From: Agrypnia vestita
Lineage: Eukaryota > Arthropoda > Insecta > Trichoptera > Phryganeidae
NCBI GenBank assembly: GCA_016648135.1
Contig: JADDOH010010327.1
Coordinates: 1-64,000, forward strand
Reading direction: 5' to 3'
DNA length: 64,000 nt
Shown: piece by piece, positions 11,420 through 23,569 of the stretch
Position numbering within the stretch: the first letter of the stretch is position 1
Layout of the letters: every line of letters starts with the position of its first letter
Made by a program: the position numbers and the translations under genes
Notes under the pieces: generated by a model
Databases searched by the model: none
What the model was told of the DNA's origin: nothing
The model's input: the letters and a program-made list of their open reading frames with translations, nothing else

Positions 11420-11990
11420 TTAAATAAATGTCATAACGTGTATAAAACATAAGCTATCTAGGATTAAAAATAAACTTTCGAACGTTACAGGAAATAAGGG
11501 ACAGACAGCGAAATTATCATTATTGGGACAAAAAGGTTCATACAAGGTGTAATTTTTGTAAGTACAGAGTGAAAATCTGAACGGGACATTTCGACGGTCC
11601 CTTCGTCTACTGTCGAATTTTGTAATCATTTTCATCATTCCTAGGGCTCTCCCAGCATGCTATGGACCAACACGGCTGTATCTCAACACATATTAATTTC
11701 ATCGTTACACTTTTGTCTTTGTAATTTTTCTACAAAAATTTTTATATCGGATCTTGTTGTGTTTTGTGTTGGCAATGTGTACCGACAAGTTGGCTGCCAT
11801 TACAAAAAATCTTGTTTCCACTAAAGGTATATTTGCATCGTTATATTTCATTTCGCTCCTGAAATGTAACGGGAAGGCATTTTCATGAAAACAAATACTG
11901 TTGGATACAAATTTTATTTGTTATTATTATAACAGAAAATATCAGTCAAGATACAATAATATTACGAAAAAAAAAGTGAAGATAAATATA
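11420..11990. repeat. Dispersed repeat, counterpart of 2685-3110 and 3725-3960
   Basis: This stretch combines two blocks that at 2.7-4.0 kb are separated by other repeats. The order is the same, so the ancestral block was probably continuous and was split at 3.1-3.7 kb by later insertions. Confidence 0.55.
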
Positions 11991-12534
11991 TTTAGGGATT
12001 AACCTAGCTATAAATGTTTTTTTTTGCATGAAATTCGTGAATTGACAATTATTTTTGATATTAAAATTAAATTTTTATTGGATGTTGATATAAACAAAAA
12101 GATAACAATTATTATATTTTCTGAAGAACTGCACTTGGAGGAGGCTAACAGAAACGTTTAAATGATCGTAGTTATGCAGAAAAGCGCTAGGCCAAAATTT
12201 TGGTAAAAATGAGATATTGATGTCATCGGACAGACTAAGGTCAATTCTATGTTCTACTAAAACCAACCAAGCCGCTTTCATACAAAAATTCACAGTAATC
12301 GCCTACTGAAATATTTACGGATCGCGAAAACAACATTTTAACATCAGCAGAAAGCGCCCACGCCACTTATAACACTTTTAATATGACTATTACCCAAAAC
12401 ATAATCAGCAGAAATCGACCACGGCGCTTGTCCGTTTTCTACACTATAGCGTTTGTACCCAACCTTCCAGGTAGCCCGTTCCGTAGAAAGCGGTCGCGGG
12501 GGCTGGTGGCTTTTTAAACCCACATTATATATAG
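11991..12534. other. Intergenic, nothing recognised
   Basis: A minus-strand open frame at 12075-12293 shows no known motif and has no second copy here, so it is not called. Confidence 0.35.
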
Positions 12535-12690
12535 TAATATATATATATATATATATATATTATATTATATCTATATATATAATATATATATATATTGTTA
12601 TCTATAATCTATCGTATATCTTCTATATATAATAAATATATATTTCTCTATTATATACTAGATAGATCTCTATTCTATCTCATAGCTCTA
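12535..12690. repeat. AT-rich simple repeat
   Basis: A (TA)n tract degenerates into TATATCT and TCTATC variants up to a CT-rich end near 12710. Confidence 0.85.
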
Positions 12691-13310
12691 TCGCTCCTCT
12701 CTCTCTCTCATGTCGACCTGCAGTTTTCTTTTTAGTTCACATGTTTATTTTTATTATTTAAATCGGTATCAATATTATCTTGAGACATTCTACGAAACTG
12801 TGTATACAGTTTGTCTGTAGGAACAATATTCATACTCGCACAATCATGTTATTGTATAATATTCACAATTCATTATAAAACATTATTAATTTTTTTTGTC
12901 CATTTTTGTTTTTTTGTTCCCCCCGTATTTTGTTAAACAGCCTCGGTATTATGTATTATAAGAAATCCACTAAAGATGAAATAGATAGACAGAAGAGTGT
13001 GGAGTTCTATCCTCTCTGCCTACCTCTTCGGGGAAATGATGTGATGTTTAGTCGGTTAACTACAAAGTTTATATAATTTTTATTTTTATTTAATTTAAGA
13101 TTATAAAAATCCCGCATATTCTTAATAATAACCTATTTAATATAAAATAATACAGCATAATAATTATTTATATACACATAGTTTTTGGTAGCTCTGGTTG
13201 TTTTACATACATTAAATACAGAATTGCTACACTTATTCAGTCTCTGGTAGATGAAAAAAGTTCCTAAAATGAATATAAAATAAATAATATATATATATAT
13301 ATATATATAT
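12691..13310. other. Intergenic with LINE-tail scrap and (AT)n
   Basis: Positions 12985-13047 read GACAGAAGAGTGTGGAGTTC and CTCTCTGCCTACC, the same terminal LINE sequence seen at 32215-32265. An (AT)n tract lies at 13289-13311. No gene. Confidence 0.5.
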
Positions 13311-14398
13311 TACGAAGTTCTGTTGCTCCCAACAGAACTCAATAATTGGGAGCAACAGAAATTAATAATGCCACAGAAGGTGACAATTTTTTTATAAAGT
13401 GTTTTTGGGAATTTTGCACATTGAAACCCTTTTCTTTACAATAAATTGAGGTGAAGATTTAATTTACCACGCCTCGACATCAGCGCTAGCGGCCGCGTCA
13501 TACAAGGAGGGAAAAGACAGTGGAACTAAATACTTTTATACTACTGGCGGTGACGCAGCGCAGGTGTCGGTGCGTGGGATTCACATTCTGCAAATTAATG
13601 AACATCTGGGCAAAATTTCTATATCACATTTAAAACAATGAAGCTACAATAGTCTGGCACAAACACCGCTTCCGCACGTGCTTAGCAATGTTCCTTTTTT
13701 CTAAAACCGCTCGACCTGATGCACATGTTCTTGTATTTACGGAGTCAGATAACACGCAGCTCGCTCCAGGCGTGATGTGAAATTGATTATTAGAGAGAAT
13801 TTGAATACCAGGCAAGTCGTGGTCTTTATTTTGCTGGCCTCGCATCTGAGGAGGATTGCTCCCTTAAGGGTCCAGAGAACAACCCCGCCCCGAGGCTTTG
13901 GGCGGCCGATGCAGATGATTACCGGAACATCACCTCTGCAGCTGCCCCCCAGGCGTTGCAATGGATTCACCTTTCACTCCATGCTGCGTCACCTGGCCAT
14001 GGCGCGAAGCGCTCCCGTGGAAAAACCCTCTATTAAGACGAAAGACATTATTAACAACCAATCATGTAATTTCACATGTTATCTTTATGCCACTTCAAAT
14101 TGCGTCTCTCGGAATGAGCTTACCTATTAACACGAGGGTTCACAGAAAGGTTCACATCTCGCGTGCTGAAGTGTCAGATTCCGAATGCGCCATTTTGTAA
14201 TCTCGTCCCCGCCGTTCGCGACCGCTGTGAAACTATCTGCAGTAGACCAAAGACATTATTCTGTTCCATAGAGTATTTGCAGTACCTACGCCGTTAGAAA
14301 TCAATTTTTGGTGCAGATAGTTGGTGCGGGGATCGATAAATTCATTTCTTCAGAGGTTTCGCGAAGAGGTGTGAGGAACAAAGGTTGCTACGTCACAT
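13311..14398. repeat. Element E, copy 1
   Basis: Aligns in the same orientation with 34721-36038; both end at GTTGCTACGTCACAT. It begins with a perfect 13-nt inverted repeat, CTGTTGCTCCCAA at 13320-13332 and its complement at 13346-13358. Copy 1 lacks part of copy 2 just after that point. A minus-strand frame (PLQRLGGSCR, then IICIG.PKPRGGVVLW) is shared by both copies but is broken here. The element class is not recognised. Confidence 0.6.
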
Positions 14399-14561
14399 AC
14401 CTCCTCCCTCAATTAATTTTGATGGTCAGCATGAACGGAAAAATTTATCCAACAACTATCTCTGTTAGGAACCATGAGATCACGCAACTTGAAGTAACAT
14501 TAACAAATACATCTCTTACATCTTCATTTAACCACATGACACTTGATGCAACATTTCCCAA

Positions 14562-14662
14562 GTTTAAAAAAGACATGTTCACATGGTGATAATAAAAATC
14601 CTGAACAAATGTAAAAGTTTAAAAAATACATGTTCACATGGTGATAATAAAAATCCCGTACA
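14562..14662. repeat. Two tandem copies of about 50 bp
   Basis: ACATGTTCACATGGTGATAA recurs about 55 nt apart with flanking similarity. Confidence 0.75.
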
Positions 14663-14698
14663 AATGTAAATTTAATTATTAGATATTCATAACAGATA

Positions 14699-15160
14699 AG
14701 TGACTCTGGCCGTTTTCTGCAGAATGCATATTTGACATAATAAGATCCAGACAGTTGAAAAAACACTAATATTTCTAAAAATCCACACTTTAATCCACTT
14801 TACAGTTATTAGAAATTAGCATTTATGTTATTTATAATTTTTTGAGGCAAAAATCTTTCTACTTCGTGTATATTTGATTATTTCATTTTTGGACAAAAGT
14901 GGTTTTATCTCAGTTTAAGTTTTTTTGTGGCTCTGGCCGTTTTCTGCGGAATGCATAATTCACATAGTACAATCAGGCAGTTGAAAAAACACTAATATTT
15001 CTAAAAATCCACACTTAAATCCACTTTACAGTTATTAGAAATTGGCATTTATATATTATTTATATTTTTTTTAAGTAAAGAACATTCTAGGTTTTGTGAT
15101 TATTCCATTTTTAGACAAAAGTGCTTCTATTTCAGTTTGAGTTTTTTGTGGCTGGCGCTT
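14699..15160. repeat. Two tandem copies of about 230 bp
   Basis: Both units begin at CTCTGGCCGTTTTCTGC and run through CAGTTGAAAAAACACTAATA and CCACTTTACAGTTATTAG with moderate divergence. No coding potential. Confidence 0.75.
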
Positions 15161-15268
15161 TTCTAACTACGTTCAAATGATTGAAGAATGTAGGAATTAG
15201 AGAGATCTGGATGTCGGGTCTAATTCGGGAAAATTCACAAGAAGATTTCCGATATCGGATCGTATAAA

Positions 15269-15436
15269 TGAAGTCGTGGCACAATCGACACAATAGAAGC
15301 AACATCGATTATAAAGCGCATCACAAGGAGCCAGACAAACGCTATTAAGGCCAAAAACGGCCGGGAACACCCAATATTTAATACGAAATTCCCAAAAACC
15401 ATTAAGGCCAATAATGACCAAAGTACCCAAATTTAG
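15269..15436 (+). pseudogene. Penelope-like element C-terminal remnant
   Basis: The frame reads KRITRSQTNAIKAKN and ends at a TAG at 15434-15436. RITRSQ/RITRSR just before the stop also occurs at the C-terminus of the Penelope-like copies at 47496-48670 and 48961-49238. A hammerhead-like motif follows about 100 nt downstream, as in the others. The upstream part is lost. Confidence 0.5.
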
Positions 15437-15532
15437 AATTTGATTTGCCAGATCTCACTTGGTAATAAGCTTCCGATACGAACGGACGTGCTCGCACTGC
15501 CCCTCGTGACGGAAATTTATTAACAACGCACC

Positions 15533-15562
15533 CTGAAGATGCCTGTTGTGATTCAGGCGAAA
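15533..15562 (+). ncRNA. Hammerhead-like ribozyme core
   Basis: CTGAAGA, then T, then stem GCCTG, loop TTGTGATT, stem CAGGC, then GAAA. This fits the CUGANGA / stem II / GAAA core of hammerhead ribozymes. Hammerheads are known in the repeat ends of Penelope-like elements. I cannot place a convincing stem III and cleavage site, so activity is unproven. Confidence 0.45.
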
Positions 15563-15779
15563 CGTCGGTTGATAAATGGTCCTTCTGAGGACCAGATTTT
15601 GACGAGGATTACCCCCAAAGAAATTAATACTAAAATATATTTATAAATATATATACAAAATAACAATTTAAAAGCGTTCCTTAAGCGTTAAATCATTAAA
15701 GTATTGACTCTGTATTCGGGCCTGAGTTCATTAGTATGAGTTCTCAACACTGTGCAAAAGCACGTCGTTTCATAAATTA

Positions 15780-16393
15780 ATTTTACGGGAAGACGTATAA
15801 TCACAATTGAGAGAAAGAGAAACGATAATTCTCAGAATGCATGAGCTGGTGGGTGTCAAATGTGATTTCCGGAATTTCATTGAGAGCAAGAGAAGATTTA
15901 TTCCCAGTATATCTAAGCAGGTGGGTCTTTAAGTTTGATTTCTTGGAGCAAATATAATTACAATGAGAGCAAGACAAGGATTTATTACCAGTGTGTTTAA
16001 GAAGGAGGGTTTTTAAGCTTGATTTATAAGAACAAGTATAATTACATTGAGAGCAAGAGAAAGGTTTCTCTCCAGTATGTTTAACCTGGTGGGTCTTTAA
16101 ATTTGATTTCTGTGAGGAAGTATAATTACACCGAGAGCAAGAGAAAGGTTTATTTTCAGCATGTACATACAGGTGGGTCCTTAAGTTTGATTTCTGGTAA
16201 CAAGTATAATTACACCGAGAGCAAGAGAAACATTTTTTTTAAATATAAAGTTGGTCTCCGGTGTGTGTTAGCTTGTGGCGCTTGAAATTTGATTGGAATG
16301 AACTAGTATAATCGCATTGTGAACAAGATAATATTTTCTCAATGGGTTTCTTGGATTTTATCTTACTGCCTTCTGGAACTCCTTTTGAGGTTT
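15780..16393 (-). pseudogene. ZNF-B exon 2, broken finger array
   Basis: A family acceptor (TTCTTTCAG) leads into TSKGVPEGSKIKSKKPIEK and one complete finger. The next linker is disrupted, and the frame ends at TAA after GDQLYI. About five more finger sequences follow in shifting frames, with lost residues and small indels toward 15780. The exon-1 partner at 16942-17088 is also frameshifted, so the gene is dead. It is otherwise closest in layout to ZNF-A. Confidence 0.8.
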
Positions 16394-16466
16394 CTGAAAG
16401 AATAAATCATCTTCGATTATTACTTAAAGCAAACTACATTTTTCTTTTATTTTTTAAACGCATCAA

Positions 16467-16605
16467 TAGGCCAAGAGGCCCAATAATGGTGTCGTTACAT
16501 CACAAAAATACCCAAGCTTAAGGAAGTCACATAGATGTATTGTGACCTCACCGGGAATCGAACCCAGAACCCTCTATGTGTTTTGCCCTGGGTTATGAAG
16601 GACGC
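16467..16605 (-). mobile_element. Family intron SINE (ZNF-B)
   Basis: On the minus strand a tRNA-like head carries the B box GGTTCGATTCCCGGTGAGG, then a short body ending CCTCTTGGCC. The orientation and position relative to the finger exon match the copies at 39345, 43193 and 57257. Confidence 0.75.
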
Positions 16606-16941
16606 TTTAAATATATATTTTTTGTAATTTAAACAAATACTTATAATAGTTCTTCTCATCCGTCAATACAAGGAAAAAAAAATCACAATTGAATTATATT
16701 TTACAAAACGTGACTTATTATGTCATTAATAAGCATAAGTTGTACAGTTAAATCATTTCATTACTATACATGGAAACTCTGCTATTATGGAGAGTTTAAT
16801 CTTCTTCTTGTTCTTCGTTATTGGTAATGTAGGTCCATTACCGCAGTGCCATACACCCCTTTGCATCGCCACTGTGGCACAGTCTGACGGGCACTTCCCT
16901 ATCTCTTGCAGATCTGTAGATACAAATATTAAATGTACTAC

Positions 16942-17088
16942 CGCTGTCCTGCTCTGCCTTCCTGGAGTACTCCGAGCACTCCTGCTTTATGTCAGGATGG
17001 GATATGTCCACATCAGTTCATCGCCGCTCCCGGCTACAGACCCTGGCTCGGGCTTGATGGAGGGACTGTCAGAGCTGCCGAGATCCAT
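16942..17088 (-). pseudogene. ZNF-B exon 1, frameshifted leader
   Basis: Starts MDLGSSDSPSIKPEPGS like the family leader. A 10-nt deletion then removes GAGCTCTACA relative to the other copies, and the frame reaches a stop soon after. The donor G|GTAGTAC remains. At 147 nt it is exactly 10 shorter than the 157-nt leaders. Confidence 0.75.
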
Positions 17089-17169
17089 ACTGCTATCACT
17101 GGCAGCTGCATTTGATACGATAATCAAAACATTCTTTAAAATATATCTTTTCATATCAAAATTTTATTT

Positions 17170-17360
17170 ATAAGTGCACACACAACAAACGAGACTAATT
17201 TCCTCAGATAACCTTGTACCTTATGTACATATTGATGAATATGGTAAAATCATCGTAAGCACATAACCAATCTCATCTAACGTGACTGTAGGCCATTTAT
17301 TTCGAAAGTTTTATTCGCTTAAAAATTATAATATTAAATTGTTCAGAGATGAAATAAACC
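17170..17360 (-). promoter_or_regulatory. Conserved upstream block of leader exon (ZNF-B)
   Basis: Aligns with the sequence upstream of the leaders at 24784 and 32926 and of ZNF-D (42480-42720). Shared patches include GCACACACAAC, CAGTCTCATC-like sequence and CACATAG. It probably holds the promoter or an untranslated exon; I see no clean TATA box. Confidence 0.4.
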
Positions 17361-17802
17361 CCTTCCATAGATGAGGGGAATGGGCGATAACAGAATAATG
17401 TTCCTCCGAGTAAATTTAAAACATATTTATCTTGAAGGTATTGAACATATTCTCGCATAGTGTAATCCATTAATAAAGAAAACTTACAATAGACGTTGGT
17501 TTTAGGTAAAAAAAAATTAACATTTCGTTCCAAATCGAGCCTTTTCAAGTAAAAGGTATTTTTGTAACAAAGCGCGACTTATGTAGTTGTAGTATGTATT
17601 TTATTTTTTAATGTATTGTAGTAAATGTATTTTATTTTTTACGGTATTTAGGTTGATCTTTCCAAAATTGATTACAAAATAACAAGTCCGTAGTAAATAA
17701 ATCAAACAAATTAGACGTATTGGAACCTGTTATGTATGCGTCATGTTCGCGCGGTAGAAGTAATACTTCATTGGCGTGATTGTGATAATTAATATTTACA
17801 TA
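17361..17802. other. Intergenic, nothing recognised
   Basis: AT-rich, with two near copies of GTATTTTATTTTTTA at 17590-17645. No gene. Confidence 0.4.
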
Positions 17803-18420
17803 TTGGCCTTGATGGCGGGACTGCCTGGATCCATGCCGCTACTGGGAGCTGCATCAGACACAATAATCAAAACATACGTTCTAAAAGCTCTTAATCTACT
17901 ACATTCTTGAAACATCGCGAAAATCTATATGAGAGATGACAGCTGCACAGACAGTGTGCGTTGTCGTGACAGAACGCAATGTCAAAGCGATAGACAAGAG
18001 TAAAGCGAAACATAAATGTACCTACCTACGAATTTGTGAAGTAAACGGGAGTGACAGTAAGACCAGCGCCAAACTGCGCGGATCTTTTCCGTCGCGTAAA
18101 ATCGGCAAGGCAAATGGGTCGATCGATCGTCCGCGCAGTGTGTTTGATAAGCGCATATTGTACGGAAAAAAATGTAGAGGCGTTCCGCGACGGAAGATCC
18201 ACATAGTGTGGCTCTCGCCTTAGAGATCCAGTTAAAATTTCATACAAAAATATATCTTCATCTGTGTAATCAAGTGCTTCATTTTCGGGAAGAAGCATAT
18301 TGAGTACAAGAACAGTATGGAAGGAAGCCTGGAGCTAGCAGAATAAGCACGGATGTTGACTAAATGCATTGGGGACGGGATTCCTTAGACGTGTGTGGCA
18401 AATCCATTTTTGTAGAGTAA
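17803..18420 (-). pseudogene. Leader-exon fragment and duplicated upstream region
   Basis: The minus strand keeps only the start of a leader (ATG at 17834-17832, MDPGSPAIKA). The IKQE half and the donor are gone. Upstream sequence matches 5298-5880 closely, including the TIR element at 18059-18222. This marks the left end of the second copy of the segmental duplication. Confidence 0.65.
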
Positions 18421-18429
18421 ATAATGAAG

Positions 18430-18790
18430 ATATTAGGAATGAATGTAAAACTGATATTTACGTACTTAATAAAATTAAAAAAGGGACGCTCAGATAGTTT
18501 GGGCATGTTGAGCGAATGATTGGGGAAAGAATGGTAAGAAATATATATTACGCAAGTGTTGACGGCACCAGAAAGATAGGCGACCGCGAAAGACGTGGCA
18601 GACCAGATTAACTAGGTCCTGGAAGATGATCCCGTTAGAAGCCTCAACAATCTTTCATGCGAAGATGTATGGACGTGGATGAAGCGAGAGTTGTGTGTCA
18701 GGAGAGAAGAGTGTGGCGCTCTATGGGAGAAACGTGAGTTAGTAAGTACAAAGCGAAAGAAAATTTTCTCTCTAAGATTTGTAGGAATTT
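18430..18790 (+). pseudogene. LINE RT tail (copy in duplication 2)
   Basis: Same fragment as 6405-6730. Here LRW has become LR followed by TAG, and the RKRGRPRK region is frameshifted, so it is more decayed. Confidence 0.7.
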
Positions 18791-19120
18791 TTATAAAAAA
18801 TAAATAAATTATTATAACGGAAGTTATGCACGCGCAGGGTACGCATTGTAGCGGAAATGCGTGTAGCGGGAAGCAGCATGTAGCGAGAATGCGAGAGCAT
18901 GAAATGTGCGCGCATCCATTAAACTGTCAAAAATATATTCACTTGAAATTAGTGTTCCAGAAATATAAATAATGCGTTGTCGACCACCTTGAATCGGGTA
19001 TCAATCATAAAGATGCTCGATTCACAAGCTGACGAACGATCGGTTATTGGATTGGAAATCAGAACGGTTTATTGAATTACGATTTTAGGAGTTCATGCTC
19101 GACGTAATGTTAAAACGAAG

Positions 19121-19267
19121 TACAGTAGCCGGCAAACATCTTTAAATTTTACGGCGTAGTGGGGAGAAGTTTGCGCATGTACCATTCCACCAAAAAGACC
19201 TAAATTTTGTCTTCTGCGCATTCCCCCACTACGCCAAAAAATTTCAAGAAGTTTGCCGGCAACCGTA
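19121..19267. mobile_element. Small TA-flanked MITE
   Basis: Absent from the duplicate at about 7023. Its ends CAGTAGCCGGCAAAC and GTTTGCCGGCAACCG are imperfect inverted repeats, and further inward GGCGTAGTGGGG pairs with CCCCCACTACGCC. TA lies on both sides, the target-site pattern of Tc1/mariner-type elements. Confidence 0.7.
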
Positions 19268-19774
19268 ATTGTCAGATATTCGTTGCCAAAACAAAAAACA
19301 CATTCAATCATTGGACATTCAAAGCGGCTGTCAAAGTTGTACAGTTTCGAAACTGTTGAATACAGAATCATTTTTGACCGAAAATCGATAAAATATGATG
19401 GTTAAGGAACTTGGACCTGTTTTGAAAACGAACACGTTTTTTGATCTCTCAATCTCTCAATAATAAAGCCATATTGAATTCTTGTCAGCTGTAAGATTCT
19501 GCTAACATGTGCGATCACGCATTTACAATCGATTTTTTAAGAAAATTTTAGTCTGCTCAATTATTCTAAGTATTCGGGGTTCTGTAAGTATGAGTATTAA
19601 TGATTTTCATGAAATGTTGAAAAAAAATGTTGTCTTTATTTTAGTTTTTAATTATAACTTCTACCGCGCGCACGTGAAAACACACTTGAATTTTTTTATT
19701 ATATTTCTGAGTGTACCTATGGGCAAGGGAAAACAAGCGAACAATCCTACTGTAAGTACGGTGCGTGAGCTTAC

Positions 19775-19931
19775 CGGCGCGCTGGTCTGCCCTCCTGGAG
19801 TACTCCGCGCACTCCTGCTTGATGTCAGGACACGATATGTCCACATCAGTGTAGAGCTCTTCATCGCCGCTCCCGGCTGCAGACCCTGGCTCGGGCTTCA
19901 CGGCAGGAACATCTCGGTCAGCACGGTTCAT
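19775..19931 (-). CDS. Orphan leader exon, duplicate of 7589-7745
   Basis: Begins MNRADRDVPAVKPEPGS and ends DIKQECAEYSRRADQRA with donor CCG|GTAAGC; 52 codons plus one base. It keeps VKPE and IKQE, so both SUMO motifs survive. The downstream gene on this strand is the dead ZNF-B, so either it is unused or it awaits another partner. Confidence 0.55.
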
Positions 19932-20002
19932 GGTACGTTTAAAGGCGGCCATACACACTCCGGTGCATCGTAGAGGTACACCGCATATCGCAGATCGGTC
20001 CG

Positions 20003-20051
20003 TACCGCAACGTGTATGGGCTTACCCGTAGATCCCATACACGTTGCGGTA
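20003..20051. repeat. Perfect 18-nt inverted repeat
   Basis: TACCGCAACGTGTATGGG at 20003-20020 and its exact complement at 20034-20051, 13-nt loop. It may be the end of a small transposon that begins just after the duplicated segment. Confidence 0.8.
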
Positions 20052-20059
20052 CACCGCAT

Positions 20060-20960
20060 GAGTCTTACTACGATTTTCGAGTGTACTATAGTAATGGGTC
20101 CGCTCTGTACTCACTACTACAATGTAGTACTACATTGAAGTGCACACTTCGCACATTTTGAAGTGTAGTGCACACTACAAACTACAAACACCAAAGTTAT
20201 TGAAAGTATAAACTTCAAATAGTACTCTTCATTTCAAAGCGAACACTACAAAGTACATACACTTCAAAGTTATCGAAAGTATGAGAAACATACTTTAAAT
20301 AGTGCATTTTTTACGTGAAATTTTTGGAAAGTTGATGTAGATATATGAAGAAATCTCTGGAAACTGTAACAACCCCCCCCCCCATGGTTTGAAAAATTTT
20401 GGGACCCATGAAGAAATTTTTGGGAAGTTGATGTAGCTAAACGAAGAAGAAATCTCTGGAAACTGTAACAACCCCCCCCCCCATGGTTTGAAAATTTTTT
20501 GGAATCAAATGAAGAAATCTGGCTAGCGACCTTTTCTTTTTTTGTTAGGTCGCCAAATGTTACTGTGGAGAAAATATCGTCAATTTATCTTAAATATTTT
20601 TCTCGTTGACATTTTTTTTTTTTTAGCTCGCCAAATTTTTATTTGGGAAAAAAATATTAACTCACTAGTACTACATTACTTCATTTCATTACACTTCACT
20701 TCATTAATACTACAATTACTTTATTAATACTACAATTACTTCATTTCATTACTTCACTTCATTAATACTACAATTACTTCATTACTTCACTTCATTTCGT
20801 AGTACTACAATTACTTCACTTCAAGTATTTTTTACTACAATTGTAGTGTACACTTTGTAGTCTTCAAACTGGTGAACGTGTGTGTGTTGTAGTCTTCATT
20901 TTGAAATGTAGTTTTTCCCTTCGCTAGTGTACTATTCGCATGTTTGAAAAGCATATTTTT
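20060..20960. repeat. Low-complexity TACAAT / ACTTCATT region
   Basis: Dense repeats of ACTTCA, CATTAC and TACTACAATT motifs. Two copies of a block of about 90 bp (20325 and 20418) each include ACTGTAACAA and a run of C before CATGGTTTG. No gene. Confidence 0.7.
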
Positions 20961-23569
20961 ATACGGTTATAGGATACTATTTTTTAAAGCTCTTTTGTGC
21001 GTTTATTTTTATTTCCTGCTTAAGCAATGTTTTATATGATATTGCACGCGTTAAAGATTTTATATAAATATATTATATGTATATATTCATATACACGTTA
21101 TAAAATTATACTTTAGAAGGATCAGCTTTTTCAACTACGGTTTTTGCATGACATTGCATAATATGTCAAATATTTTATTCAAAATGGCAGACGGCATTCA
21201 ATTGTGTTCGCGTGTCACATCTGTCAGCTGTCATCTATTGCGGTGTCGCACCCAGCACTCGCGGCATGACGCCGGAACGGCCGGAAACAAACTGAAGCCA
21301 TGAATTCACTAGGGGACAAATCGCGAAACATTCCGAGCGGCATGTCGCATCAACATCTACGCTCATGTTTCGGGGACAATGACGCGGTCATTTGACGTGT
21401 ACACACCGGGATACACATATCACTTGTCGCGGAAATGTCGCCCGATGAGGTTATGATGACAGCTGCGTATCTATTTATTTTAACGAGTTATCGAAACGTA
21501 AGAGGAGAAAAAGGTGGTGGGTGTGAAATTATTTACTGCAAAGAGAAAGAAGGATGGATATTCTATGCGATCTTCGAATGTCTGACGGATCTTTTGCCAA
21601 TTTCTCTCGAATAACAACAACTGTTTTTGACAATTATTACAAATAATCGGGCCTTCCATAGCCAAGCAAGACAATATTAAGGAACGCTGTTGGCCCTCAC
21701 ATCATTTTATTTTTCACTCACTTACCACGTGGTACTGACGCAAAGCATGATGTCGCCGTAAGCTCGCTCGGGTACCGTGCGAGTAGGGTAACGTAGCAAC
21801 GTTGCCGCGACACGTAGAAATGCTCCGCTATGTTGTGCGCGACGTCGCGGAACAGTGCGCGACGTTGCAACGTCACGTAGACTCTATGCCACGCGTGATG
21901 TTGAGGGGCAATTTGTTCCATAGTGAATACATAGCTTGAAACTAAACTAGGGATGGGTAAAAAATATCGATATTGTTTGAAAAATATCGATATATTGATA
22001 TTCAATATCAACGTTCCCTGTAAGGTGTGCGCTTGTGCGCGCGTTCACCTAGCACCGTTCACACACATGTTTTACACTCCGCACAGTCAATATTATAAAA
22101 TAAAGTTTCCTTTGCCAGATTTTAGTTTTCCTCGAATGCATGAAACAATACATGCACAATTCTTTCGCACGCTTTCGGAGAAATGAGTCGATAATACAAT
22201 TTTACCTATTAATTATGTTACGGACAGGACATTGCCTGCGCCTACCGTTAGGCAACCGAACTTTCGAGCTCTGTAGTTAACGTAATCACGTCATATAAAT
22301 GATAGAAATTTCTCATGTGAATGAAACAGAGCAAAGGCCCCTTTCAGGGCCAACGCCGATCGCCGTGCCCCGGTTGAGGATGGGTACCGTGCCGAGGACA
22401 GCGCGCGAGTTCTCGGCCGCGGTGGTTGTCCTTATACGTGTCTCGGCGTCAGGCGGCGGCACCCGGGAGAGGGGATGAGCGAATGCGGAGCCTCAGCTCC
22501 ATGAGAACGCATCCCGCTGATGACAATGGAAATGCGTTAGAGTGCATGATCTGAAATGTGTATGTTTTTGCTGAAAATATTATATGAAAATATTAATGTT
22601 CAGATTTTTTAACATTTCAGAGCTCTCTAATATGATGGAAATTAATGGTTTTTTGATTTCAGATGGACCTGAATCATAATTCTATGTAATAAGATACCGC
22701 ATTTTCATTGTTTTAATAAAAAGAGCGGGCGGGAGATGTTTTTATTTGCGCAAAAAGGCGCACTTTGTACCCTATTATCATCATATTTGCCAGATAAGCA
22801 ACATTAAAGTTGTCTCAACACTTATAAAAGATAAGTAGTAGAGTCACACACATGCACACACTCTGTAAGACATAAAAAGTTGTCTACAGATGACACAATA
22901 AATGATTGACTATATGGCATAACAGATTGCCAACAGATCATTGGTAAAAAACATACATTTTTTATGGCAAGGAAAAATCTAAATACTTTTTCAAATACAT
23001 TATTAATGAGTGAATCACAATCACATTAATATGGAAACATAAGTCTGACACCACCAACACAAAACCAGCCGCCGCTTATGAGCGACATACTGGGCTGGGT
23101 TTTTTCCATACAAATACTCATGCAAACACACAAACCGGAATAACTTCCGTCAGAGGTGTCCGATTTTGATAATTCTTTTTGTATAATGATCAGTGGATCA
23201 AGACCTATCTAGAGAATATACACACTCATATGTGCAAATAATTTTGAATAAATTACAAAATTAGTTTTTTGTTGAAAAGTTTAAAAATTCATAACTATAG
23301 TAAGCTGCGACTTACAACAAAGTGTGATATATCAACAGATGCGCTGCGACGCACTCTATATAATAGACACAAAAAACTAAACCTAAAAGTTAATTTGGAT
23401 TTTTAAGAGATTTAATTGTTGAAATTTCATAGCCCGCCGGGCCAGAAAATGAGATATATTTTAACTGTTGCTTTAATAATAATGTCTCAAGGTTGCCACG
23501 CAATATGTCAGACTGTTTATTGAGACGCAGTCAATGTAATGACATATATGTAAATCCTCCGGGGGAGGT
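20961..23569. other. Intergenic, unclassified; GC-rich patch 22330-22520
   Basis: No gene is supported. 22330-22520 is GC-rich and runs into AT-rich DNA on both sides. Short open frames lack recognisable motifs. Confidence 0.35.
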
